DNA of 5,412 bases from Shuttleworthia sp045545575 (GCA_045545575.1 JAZQBE010000003.1:1-5412); one strand, 5' to 3'; shown: positions 1-5,412, counted from the first letter of the stretch. Program-made: numbers and translations. The notes: a model not told the origin generated them from the sequence alone.

Positions 1-1030
1 CAAGGGCGTCCGCATTTCCGGAAAGATTCCGCGTTCCCTGGACCGCGAAGTCATCCGCAACATCCAGATGGTATTCCAGGATCCCGCCGCGTCCTTAAAC
101 GAGCGCGCGACGGTGGACTACATCATCTCCGAAGGCCTGTACAACTTCCACCTCTATGAAAACGAGGCGGACCGCGTGCAGAAGGTGGAGAAGATGGTGG
201 AAGAGGTCGGTCTGCTTCCCGAGCACCTGACCCGCTACCCCCACGAATTCTCCGGCGGCCAGCGCCAGCGAATCGGTCTGGCCCGCGCCATGGTCATGGA
301 GCCGGAACTCGTCATCGCCGACGAGCCGATTTCGGCCCTCGACGTGTCCATCCGTGCCCAGGTCTTAAACCTGCTGAAGAAGTTCCAGGAGGAGCAGGGC
401 GTTACCTACCTGTTCATCGCCCACGACCTGTCCATCGTCCGCTACATTTCGGACCACATCGGTGTTATCTACAAGGGCAACATCGTCGAAGTCGCCGAGG
501 CTTCCGAGCTGTTCGACTTCCCGCTGCATCCGTATACGCATTCGCTGATTTCCGCGGTGCCGATCCCGGATCCGCAGCTGGAAAAGAACAAGGTCCTCTA
601 CACCTACGATCCGTCCATCCACGACTACAGCGAGGAAGCGCCGAAGCTCGTCAACATCGGCCACGACCACTGGGTCTACGGCAATTCGAAGGAGATCGAA
701 GAGTACAAGGCCATCCGCGAAAAAGGCGAGCCGATCCAGTCCGTGCAGATCGTTGATCGGAGCAAACGCGGCGAGCATCACATCGAGGAGCCGGTGCTGA
801 CCGGACACGAGGAGATCCTGGAGCAGCCGGTGCACGACACCGGAAACATCTGGCTCGGCGTGCTCGGATTCCTGCTTCCGCTGCTTTCGCTGATCGGTGC
901 AGGCATCTTCCGGAGCAAGAACTACATCCGCAACTACCGCGTCATGCACAAGGGCGCCATGATCGGCCTCATCGTCCGCATCGTGCTGTTTGCCATTCTG
1001 GTATTGCTGCTCTTGCTGGCCGGGTTGTAA
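1..1030 (+). CDS. oppF: Oligopeptide ABC transporter ATP-binding protein, OppF/AmiF type, with C-terminal membrane extension (5' end outside window)
   Basis: This is the ATPase subunit that, with an OppD-type partner, powers import of oligopeptides through an OppBC-type permease at the inner face of the membrane. The frame is open from base 2, so the start and Walker A lie upstream. Counting from base 2, the Q-loop VFQDP is at residues 24-28, the signature FSGGQRQR at 83-90, Walker B LVIADE at 103-108, the D-loop SALD at 111-114 and the switch His at 141 (FIAHD). The family's C-terminal oligopeptide-binding tail follows (HPYTHSLISAVPIPDP, about 176-191), then a DPSIHDY stretch as in streptococcal AmiF-like proteins. 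Such proteins normally end near the HWVYGN segment (about residue 223). Here about 100 more residues follow: a charged linker and two hydrophobic helices (bases about 848-910 and 953-1027). An upstream oppD and permease genes are expected but not visible. The ATPase call is very secure; the assignment to OppF rather than a dipeptide DppF is likely. Confidence 0.93.
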   Translation, partial: KGVRISGKIPRSLDREVIRNIQMVFQDPAASLNERATVDYIISEGLYNFHLYENEADRVQKVEKMVEEVGLLPEHLTRYPHEFSGGQRQRIGLARAMVMEPELVIADEPISALDVSIRAQVLNLLKKFQEEQGVTYLFIAHDLSIVRYISDHIGVIYKGNIVEVAEASELFDFPLHPYTHSLISAVPIPDPQLEKNKVLYTYDPSIHDYSEEAPKLVNIGHDHWVYGNSKEIEEYKAIREKGEPIQSVQIVDRSKRGEHHIEEPVLTGHEEILEQPVHDTGNIWLGVLGFLLPLLSLIGAGIFRSKNYIRNYRVMHKGAMIGLIVRIVLFAILVLLLLLAGL

Positions 1031-1051
1031 CGAAACGGATATAACACACAC

Positions 1052-1085
1052 AGAGGAGCCGCACGTCGCGCTCCTCTTGTTTTTT
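1052..1085 (+). terminator. Rho-independent terminator after the oppF-like gene
   Basis: A perfect 8-bp inverted repeat, AGAGGAGC (1052-1059) and GCTCCTCT (1070-1077), encloses a 10-base loop. It is followed directly by a T-rich tract (TTGTTTTTT up to 1085). It begins 21 bases after the oppF stop codon and should end the transporter operon. The tract ends only two bases before the Shine-Dalgarno of the next gene, so read-through here would decide how much of the next gene is made from the upstream promoter. Confidence 0.87.
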
Positions 1086-1087
1086 AC

Positions 1088-1092
1088 GGAGG
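1088..1092 (+). promoter_or_regulatory. Ribosome binding site deciding the start of the ApbE-like gene
   Basis: GGAGG lies four bases before the ATG at 1097. The spacing is short, but the motif is strong and there is no other good start codon close downstream in this frame, so ATG 1097 is the best start. Confidence 0.75.
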
Positions 1093-1096
1093 TTTC

Positions 1097-2245
1097 ATGA
1101 AAGGAAACAGCGGTTTATTTGCCCCGCGGCGTCCCGAGGAGATCGAGCTTGACGACAAGTCGCTTCGCCGCCGCACGATCACGGTGCTCGCGCTGATCGT
1201 CATCGGCATCGCGGCCATCGGCACCGGTCTCTGGCAGGGCCTGTCGCGCGAACCGGGTTATACACAGATCGAAGCGCCGGCCGGGGCCGACAGCTTCCAG
1301 AAGCAGATCCGCCTGCTGTACGACGTCAGCGCCGAGGCCCCGACGGCCGATTACCGCGCCGCCGTGCGCGCCTATACCGAGGCGAACCGCCGCGCGTACC
1401 GCGCCTTTGACGCGTACCAGACCTACAAGGCCGAGGAGCTGCCCTTCGGCGCGAACTTAGCCGCCGTAAACGCCGCCCCGAATACGGACGTCGCCGTGGA
1501 TCCGTGGCTGTTTGCGGCCCTTCGGCAGATGGAAGAAGAGCCGCCGGCGGACGACGGCAGGCCGGTCCGGCTCCTTTACATGGCGCCGGTGTATGAATCC
1601 TACGATTCGCTGTTTCACTGCATGGAAGACGCCGAGACGGAAAGCTTCGATCCGGCGGTCAGCGCGGATCTCGCGGCGTGGATGGAAGAGGTTCTTCCTT
1701 ATATCAGTGATGACCGGCACGTGCAGCTGACCTTCCCACAGGAGAACGTGGTGCACCTGTCTGTCTCCCCGGAGTATCAGTCCTTTGCCGAGGAAAACGG
1801 GATCGGTGCCTACGTCGATTTCTGGCAGCTGAAAAACGCCTTCGCCATCGACGCGATCGCCGAAGCCCTCGCTGAAGCCGGCTGCACCCATGCGTCGCTG
1901 ACGTCGTCGGACGGCATTTCCCGCACCATCGACGAGCGCGGCGTGGAAATGACCCTCGAGCTGTCGGACCGCGCCCCGACCTATGAAAGCCCGGCCTCCG
2001 CCGTCGTTTTCCGAAACGCGCCCGCAGCGGATTCCTACGACGACCGGTACTACGTCCGCGCCGACGGCCGCGTGATCACGCCGTTTATCGACCCCGCGGA
2101 CGGCCGAAGCAAGGCCGCCTACCGGGAAGTTGCCCTGATCGGCGATGCGCCGGCGGCCAAGCTTGCGTACCGCGCCCTGCTGATCCAGCTCGGGGTTCTG
2201 ACACCCGACGCCGTGGGCGCTTCACAGGTGTACGCGGCCGAATAG
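1097..2245 (+). CDS. Membrane-anchored, divergent ApbE-like (FAD:protein FMN transferase family) protein, probably inactive
   Basis: This 382-residue protein has a short basic cytoplasmic N-terminus (RRR at 24-26), one membrane helix at about 27-46 and a large extracytoplasmic domain. I read that domain as an ApbE homologue because family landmarks appear in order. GANLAAVNAAP (118-128) matches the usual SELxRLN segment, and VDPWLFAALR (134-143) the conserved vsPEL-type helix. VDFWQLKNAFAID (240-252) sits where LDLGGIAKGYALD is expected, and SYDDRYYVRADGRVITPFID (313-332) where the GDYER...HIIDPxTG block is expected. APAAKLAYRALLIQLG (351-366) sits where ADALATALFVLG is expected. Active ApbE enzymes transfer FMN from FAD to Thr/Ser on redox proteins and bind a metal through the Asp and Thr of that last motif. 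Here Asp, Thr, the GG pairs and the HIIDP His are all replaced, so catalysis is doubtful. It lacks the lipobox often seen in ApbE. It lies 66 bases after oppF, behind a terminator, with no convincing promoter of its own. If the ApbE match is wrong, it is an unknown single-pass surface protein. Confidence 0.7.
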   Translation: MKGNSGLFAPRRPEEIELDDKSLRRRTITVLALIVIGIAAIGTGLWQGLSREPGYTQIEAPAGADSFQKQIRLLYDVSAEAPTADYRAAVRAYTEANRRAYRAFDAYQTYKAEELPFGANLAAVNAAPNTDVAVDPWLFAALRQMEEEPPADDGRPVRLLYMAPVYESYDSLFHCMEDAETESFDPAVSADLAAWMEEVLPYISDDRHVQLTFPQENVVHLSVSPEYQSFAEENGIGAYVDFWQLKNAFAIDAIAEALAEAGCTHASLTSSDGISRTIDERGVEMTLELSDRAPTYESPASAVVFRNAPAADSYDDRYYVRADGRVITPFIDPADGRSKAAYREVALIGDAPAAKLAYRALLIQLGVLTPDAVGASQVYAAE

Positions 2246-2273
2246 TGCGCCCGTTGAATTTGCCCGATTATTA

Positions 2274-2302
2274 TTTTCAACAAAGAATACATCTGCTATA
2301 AT
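2274..2302 (+). promoter_or_regulatory. Sigma-A-type promoter with extended -10, driving the aminotransferase gene
   Basis: A perfect TATAAT (2297-2302) is preceded by TG one base upstream (2294-2295), which makes an extended -10. A partial -35, TTTTCA (2274-2279, 4 of 6 matching TTGACA), lies at the ideal 17-base spacing. The promoter sits in a short AT-rich island within otherwise GC-rich DNA. Transcription should begin near 2309, giving a leader of about 70 bases before the aminotransferase start. Confidence 0.85.
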
Positions 2303-2366
2303 GATTCTGTTATTGAAATCAGAAGAGGACGGCGGGGACGGCATGGCCGCGGAAGCGCCCGCTCCC

Positions 2367-2372
2367 GGAGGA
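2367..2372 (+). promoter_or_regulatory. Ribosome binding site of the aminotransferase gene
   Basis: GGAGGA lies seven bases before ATG 2380, an optimal spacing that fixes this start. The site is preceded by CTCCC (2362-2366), which could fold back on it, and by a GC-rich segment able to form a hairpin, so access to this site may depend on leader structure. Confidence 0.8.
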
Positions 2373-2379
2373 AAAGACG

Positions 2380-3681
2380 ATGAAACCATACAGTGAATAC
2401 TCCCTCGAGGAATTAAAAGAAGAGTACGAGGCGATGCGCCACCGCTACCGCGAGTTCCAGAACATGGACCTGACGCTGGATATGTCCCGCGGAAAGCCCT
2501 GCATCGACCAGCTTGATCTGTCCATGGGCATTATGGACGCGCTGAACTCCCGCGCGGACCTCACCTGCGAGGACGGCACCGACTGCCGCAACTACGGCGT
2601 ATTGGACGGCATCTACGAAGCCAAGGTGCTCCTCGGCGACATGATGGAGAACAACCCCGACAACATCATCATTTACGGGAACTCCTCCCTGGACGTCATG
2701 TATGACACGGTGGCCCGTGCCATGACCCACGGCATCATGGGCAACAAGCCCTGGTGCAAGCTCGACAAGGTCAAATTCCTGTGCCCGGTGCCCGGCTACG
2801 ACCGGCATTTCGCCATCACCGAGTACTTCGGCATCGAGATGATCCCGGTGCTCATGACGCCCGAAGGCCCCGATATGGATCTGGTGGAGCAGCTCGTCTC
2901 TTCCGACGAAGCCATTAAGGGCATCTGGTGCGTGCCGAAGTATTCCAACCCGCAGGGCTATTCCTACTCGGACGCCACCGTGCGCCGGTTCGCCCGCTTA
3001 AAGCCGAAAGCGAAGGACTTCCGTATTTTCTGGGACAACGCCTACGGCATCCACCATCTGTACGACGAGCCGCAGGATTACCTGATCGAAATCCTCGCCG
3101 AGTGCAAGCGCTGCGGCAATCCGGACATGGTGTACAAATTCGCGTCCACCAGCAAGATCACCTTCCCGGGCAGCGGCATCGCGGCCCTCGCGACGTCGGC
3201 GAACAATTTGGAGGACATCAAAAAGCAGCTGCAGAACCAGACCATCGGTCACGACAAGGTGAATCAGCTGCGCCATGTGCGGTTCTTTAAGGACATCCAC
3301 GGCATGACCGAGCACATGAAAAAGCACGCCGCGATTCTCCGCCCGAAATTCGAGGCGGTGGAAGAGATCTTGGAGCGCGAGCTCGGCGGCCTCGGCATCG
3401 GTTCCTGGACGAAGCCCAACGGCGGCTACTTCATCAGCTTTGACGCACCGGAGGGCTGCGCGAAGGAAATCGTGCGCAAGGCCATGGGCGCGGGCGTAAA
3501 GATGACGAACGCGGGCGCCACCTGGCCCTACGGAAAGGATCCGAAGGACTCCAACATCCGCATCGCGCCGACCTATCCGCCCATCGGCGACTTAAAGACC
3601 GCCACGGAGCTCTTTGCCGTCTGTGTGCGTGTCGTCGCCCTCGAGAAGCTGATCGAACAGGCAGAGCGGCAGACCGCGTAA
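2380..3681 (+). CDS. PLP-dependent aminotransferase, MocR-like/AspT group (probable aspartate aminotransferase)
   Basis: This 433-residue cytoplasmic enzyme is a fold-type I aminotransferase. It would transfer an amino group between an amino acid, probably aspartate or glutamate, and a 2-oxo acid. Visible landmarks are DMSRGKP near the N-terminus (34-40), YSNPQG (188-193) with the cofactor-contacting Asn190, and FWDNAYG (217-223) with Asp219 for the pyridine nitrogen. The Schiff-base Lys259 lies in STSKITFPGSG (256-266), and Arg394 in SNIRIAPTYP should bind the substrate carboxylate. All key residues are present. The long N-terminal segment (YSEYSLEELKEEY), the RGKP motif and the length fit the group called Aminotran_MocR, which includes Corynebacterium AspT. 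Unlike true MocR regulators it has no N-terminal helix-turn-helix domain, so it is an enzyme and not a regulator. It appears to be transcribed alone from the promoter at 2274-2302. The aminotransferase call is secure; the aspartate specificity is inferred from the group. Confidence 0.93.
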   Translation: MKPYSEYSLEELKEEYEAMRHRYREFQNMDLTLDMSRGKPCIDQLDLSMGIMDALNSRADLTCEDGTDCRNYGVLDGIYEAKVLLGDMMENNPDNIIIYGNSSLDVMYDTVARAMTHGIMGNKPWCKLDKVKFLCPVPGYDRHFAITEYFGIEMIPVLMTPEGPDMDLVEQLVSSDEAIKGIWCVPKYSNPQGYSYSDATVRRFARLKPKAKDFRIFWDNAYGIHHLYDEPQDYLIEILAECKRCGNPDMVYKFASTSKITFPGSGIAALATSANNLEDIKKQLQNQTIGHDKVNQLRHVRFFKDIHGMTEHMKKHAAILRPKFEAVEEILERELGGLGIGSWTKPNGGYFISFDAPEGCAKEIVRKAMGAGVKMTNAGATWPYGKDPKDSNIRIAPTYPPIGDLKTATELFAVCVRVVALEKLIEQAERQTA

Positions 3682-3696
3682 CCGCGGATGAAAGCA

Positions 3697-3732
3697 TGGC
3701 CATCGGCCAAAGAGACGGCACACCGGCTCTTT
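3697..3732 (+). other. Two adjacent hairpins after the aminotransferase gene (weak terminator or RNA end)
   Basis: TGGCC-ATC-GGCCA (3697-3709) is a perfect 5-bp stem. Starting at the same A3709, AAAGAGACGG (3709-3718) pairs with CCGGCTCTTT (3723-3732) around a CACA loop, with a single A/G mismatch. This gives nine paired bases. No T-tract follows at once, so these do not form a classical terminator, although TTGTTTTTT occurs 24 bases further on (3757-3765). They may end or protect the aminotransferase mRNA. Confidence 0.45.
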
Positions 3733-3747
3733 GACAGAGGATATAAA
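3731..3747 (+). promoter_or_regulatory. Promoter-like elements upstream of the SPFH gene (uncertain)
   Basis: A perfect -35 hexamer TTGACA (3731-3736) and a -10-like TATAAA (3742-3747) both occur here, but only five bases apart, so they cannot belong to one standard promoter. TTGACA has no good -10 at 16-18 bases (the sequence there is CACGTT/ACGTTG), and TATAAA has no good -35 upstream. A start for the SPFH gene probably lies in this 121-base gap, but I cannot fix it. I see no clear sigma-W-like TGAAAC/CGTA pair, the type known for the related Bacillus operon. Confidence 0.3.
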
Positions 3748-3802
3748 GGGAGCACGTTGTTTTTTGGAAACAAGCATTTGTGTAAGAAGGAGGAAGTGAC
3801 TT

Positions 3803-5050
3803 ATGGGACTGATTCAGGCTGCATTAACATCGGCTGGCGGCGTTTTAGGCGATGCGTGGAAGGAGTTTTTTTACTGTGACGCGATGCCCAGCAACGTGAT
3901 GGTGCGCAGAGGCGTGCGGCGGACCGGCAAGGGTTCTTCCAACAACGGCAACGACAACATCATCACCAGCGGCAGCGGAATTGCCGTTGCGGACGGACAG
4001 TGCGTGCTGATCGTTGATCAGGGCCAGATCGTCGAAGTCTGCGCCGAGCCCGGCGAATACACCTACGATGCATCGACCGAGCCGTCCATCTTCTCGGGCA
4101 ATTTAGGCGACATGATCGCCCAGACCTTTGCCCAGATCGGCAAGCGCTTCACCTACGGCGGCGACACCGGCAAGGATCAGCGCATCTACTATTTCAACAC
4201 CAAAGAGATGCTCGACAACAAGTTCGGCACCCCGAGCCCGGTACCGTTTCGTTTTGTGGATTCCAAGATCAACCTCGACATCGACGTTTCCGTGCGCTGC
4301 TCCGGCACCTATTCCTTCGTGATCGCCGATCCGCTGCTGTTCTACAAGAACGTCTGCGGAAATGTGATTCAGGACTATACGATCGACGAAATCGAGGCCC
4401 AGCTGAAAGCGGAGTTCGTCAGCGCCCTTGCGCCGGCCCTCGCGAAGCTGTCCGATCTTGAGATCCGTCCGAACCAGCTGCCGGCCCACGGCACCGAGCT
4501 GGAAGAGGCCTTAAACGAGACCCTTTCCAAGAAGTGGGGCGAAATGCGCGGTCTGCGCATCAAGACGGTGGCGCTGAATCCGATCACCCTGTCCGCCGAG
4601 GACGAGGCGCTGATCAAGAACGCCCAGCGCACCGCGATGTACAAGGATCCCACCATGGCTGCGGCAAACCTTACCAGCGCCCAGGCCGACGCGATGAAGG
4701 CGGCTGCGAGCAACAGCGCCGGCGCGTTCACCGGATTTGTGGGCATGGGCATGGCACAGCAGGCCGGCGGCATCGATGCCGGCAGCCTCTACGCCATGGG
4801 TACGCAGCAGCAGGCAACGCAGCCGGCACAGCCGGCACCGGCCGCTCCGGCGGTGGATTACTGGGTCTGCCCGACCTGCGGACAGAAGAACCAGGGCAAG
4901 TTCTGCGCCAACTGCGGCGCGAAGAAACCCGCCGGCGCGCTTCAGTACAAGTGCGACAAGTGCGGATGGGTTCCGGCCGATCCGACGAACCCGCCGAAAT
5001 TCTGCCCGGAGTGCGGCGATCCCTTCGGCGATGAGGATGTTGTACAGTAA
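3803..5050 (+). CDS. YdjI-type SPFH domain protein with two C-terminal zinc ribbons
   Basis: This 415-residue protein belongs to the SPFH (stomatin/prohibitin/flotillin) superfamily, in the branch of Bacillus subtilis YdjI, often annotated as 'virion core protein'. There is no N-terminal membrane helix. Residues 1-25 look amphipathic, and the protein would associate peripherally with the membrane and oligomerise. The SPFH core spans about 25-275 and includes EPGEYTYDASTEPSIFSG (82-99) and FRFVDSKINLDIDVSVRCSG (149-168). A helical Ala/Met-rich region follows (about 280-320), then a Gln/Pro/Ala linker (335-350). Two zinc ribbons close the protein: C356/C359 with C368/C371, and C384/C387 with C401/C404. 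In Bacillus, YdjI is encoded with PspA and YdjG in an envelope-stress operon and is linked to placing PspA at the membrane, so a membrane-stress scaffold role is likely here. AAGGAGG at 3787-3793, nine bases ahead, supports ATG 3803. The next gene, 79 bases on, is its usual zinc-ribbon partner. The family call is firm; the role is by analogy. Confidence 0.92.
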   Translation: MGLIQAALTSAGGVLGDAWKEFFYCDAMPSNVMVRRGVRRTGKGSSNNGNDNIITSGSGIAVADGQCVLIVDQGQIVEVCAEPGEYTYDASTEPSIFSGNLGDMIAQTFAQIGKRFTYGGDTGKDQRIYYFNTKEMLDNKFGTPSPVPFRFVDSKINLDIDVSVRCSGTYSFVIADPLLFYKNVCGNVIQDYTIDEIEAQLKAEFVSALAPALAKLSDLEIRPNQLPAHGTELEEALNETLSKKWGEMRGLRIKTVALNPITLSAEDEALIKNAQRTAMYKDPTMAAANLTSAQADAMKAAASNSAGAFTGFVGMGMAQQAGGIDAGSLYAMGTQQQATQPAQPAPAAPAVDYWVCPTCGQKNQGKFCANCGAKKPAGALQYKCDKCGWVPADPTNPPKFCPECGDPFGDEDVVQ

Positions 5051-5063
5051 AAAGCTACAGGGC

Positions 5064-5108
5064 CATGCCCCGGCTGCGCGAAGCGGGGCCGGGGCATGAC
5101 GCGTTTTT
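5064..5108 (+). terminator. Strong GC-rich hairpin with T-run between the SPFH and zinc-ribbon genes
   Basis: CATGCCCCGGC (5064-5074) and GCCGGGGCATG (5088-5098) form a perfect 11-bp stem. Its 13-base loop can itself close a small CGC-GAA-GCG hairpin (5077-5085). Five bases later comes a short run TTTTT (5104-5108). The stem is very stable, but the T-run is short and displaced. It could be a full terminator, a partial one that lowers expression of the next gene, or a 3'-end stabiliser for the SPFH mRNA. No promoter is evident between it and the next start codon. Confidence 0.65.
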
Positions 5109-5129
5109 CAAAAAACCGGAGAAAAGAAT

Positions 5130-5412
5130 ATGCCAGATCTTCGACAGTATAAATGTCCCAACTGCGGCGGCCGCATCGAGTTTTCCAGCGGCGCCCAGAA
5201 AATGGTCTGTCCCTACTGCGACACGTCCTATGACATGGACGAGTTCCTCGCGAAATTCGGTGACGAAACCCAGGCGGAAGGCGCCGGGCAGCAGATCGGC
5301 GATGTCGCTTCCACAGAGAAGGACGCCGACTGGCAGATGCAGACCAGCGAATGGAACGCGGACGCTGACGGACAGCTGCATTACGTCTGTGATTCCTGCG
5401 GCGGCGAAATCG
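5130..5412 (+). CDS. TFIIB-type zinc-ribbon protein, YdjG-like (3' end outside window)
   Basis: The first 94 codons are visible and the frame is still open at the window end. GGAG (5118-5121), eight bases ahead, supports ATG 5130. The N-terminus reads MPDLRQYKCPNCGGRIEF, a zinc ribbon with C9/C12 and, after a short beta-type segment, C27/C30 (CPYC). An acidic, Gln-rich linker (about 45-80) leads into a second ribbon that begins HYVCDSCGGEI (C87/C90) and is cut off. This layout of two ribbons joined by a polar linker is that of YdjG-type proteins, often misannotated as RNA polymerase subunit P or PriA-like. In that family a C-terminal membrane portion commonly follows, but it cannot be seen here. 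In Bacillus the homologue lies beside the SPFH protein YdjI in the PspA operon, so the two proteins probably act together at the membrane. The zinc-ribbon call is secure; the YdjG assignment is likely. Confidence 0.85.
   Translation, partial: MPDLRQYKCPNCGGRIEFSSGAQKMVCPYCDTSYDMDEFLAKFGDETQAEGAGQQIGDVASTEKDADWQMQTSEWNADADGQLHYVCDSCGGEI

Noticed and set aside
1013..1045. Possible promoter for the ApbE-like gene (TTGCTG with TATAAC at 1040-1045)
   Set aside because: The spacing is about 21 bases and the -35 is poor. The transcript would start within the terminator stem, so it is unlikely to be functional.
365..1051. Long antisense open frame (228 codons) opposite the oppF-like gene
   Set aside because: It is a shadow of a GC-rich gene with clear ABC ATPase motifs on the + strand. 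The antisense translation is low-complexity in V, D, A and L, shows no family motif, and its start lies in the terminator region.
2215..2252. Inverted repeat GGGCGC/GCGCCC around the stop codon of the ApbE-like gene, as a terminator
   Set aside because: The stem is only six bases with a 26-base loop, and the following TTGAATTTGCCC is not a proper T-tract. It may be chance in GC-rich DNA.
2380..3681. MocR/GntR-type transcription regulator
   Set aside because: The aminotransferase fold begins almost at the N-terminus, and there is no helix-turn-helix domain of 60-80 residues before it. Only the enzyme part is related.
3688..3879. 63-codon frame spanning the gap before the SPFH gene
   Set aside because: It has no Shine-Dalgarno, overlaps the SPFH start in another frame and shows no recognisable domain; it is open by chance.
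4534..5034. 166-codon + strand frame inside the SPFH gene
   Set aside because: It overlaps the conserved SPFH core and the zinc-ribbon codons, its translation is Arg/Gly-rich and featureless, and no ribosome site precedes it.
5103..5116. GTTTTT-CA-AAAAAC inverted repeat as a separate regulatory site
   Set aside because: The two-base loop is too tight for a stable RNA hairpin, and the T-run is better explained as the tail of the preceding hairpin.

Overview
The window is GC-rich bacterial chromosomal DNA, and every convincing gene lies on the + strand. The AmiF/OppF-type peptide transporter ATPase, Shine-Dalgarno sites of GGAGG type, a sigma-A-like extended -10 promoter and a YdjI-type SPFH protein next to a TFIIB-type zinc-ribbon protein all point to a Bacillota host. 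A gut-type anaerobe of the Erysipelotrichia or a relative is a guess from general likeness only. I see no transposase, phage gene, CRISPR array, tRNA or rRNA, and no gene-free stretch longer than about 135 bases.

Layout. (1) Bases 1-1030 hold the 3' part of an oppF-like gene, the second ATPase of an oligopeptide importer. It carries an unusual C-terminal extension with two predicted membrane helices and ends at a strong intrinsic terminator (1052-1085). (2) Bases 1097-2245 encode a membrane-anchored protein that I read as a very divergent ApbE (FAD:protein FMN transferase) homologue. The family motifs occur in the right order, but the glycines and the metal-binding Asp/Thr are missing, so it may be a pseudoenzyme. 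(3) An extended -10 promoter (2274-2302) and a structured leader precede a fold-type I aminotransferase (2380-3681) of the MocR-like/AspT group with all key PLP residues. (4) After a 121-base gap with a hairpin and weak promoter-like elements comes a YdjI-type SPFH protein (3803-5050) ending in two zinc ribbons. (5) A strong GC-rich hairpin (5064-5098) separates it from the start of a TFIIB-type zinc-ribbon protein (5130 to the window end, incomplete).

How they fit together. The first three genes look metabolic or envelope-related: peptide uptake, a surface protein on a flavinylation-enzyme scaffold, and amino-acid transamination. No sequence signal ties them into one pathway. The last two genes form a recognisable pair. 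In Bacillus subtilis, homologues of both (YdjI and YdjG) sit with the phage-shock protein PspA in an envelope-stress operon. Here the SPFH gene comes first, no pspA is visible, and both proteins are rich in CxxC zinc-binding pairs. This pair and the degenerate ApbE-like protein are the least ordinary content of the window.
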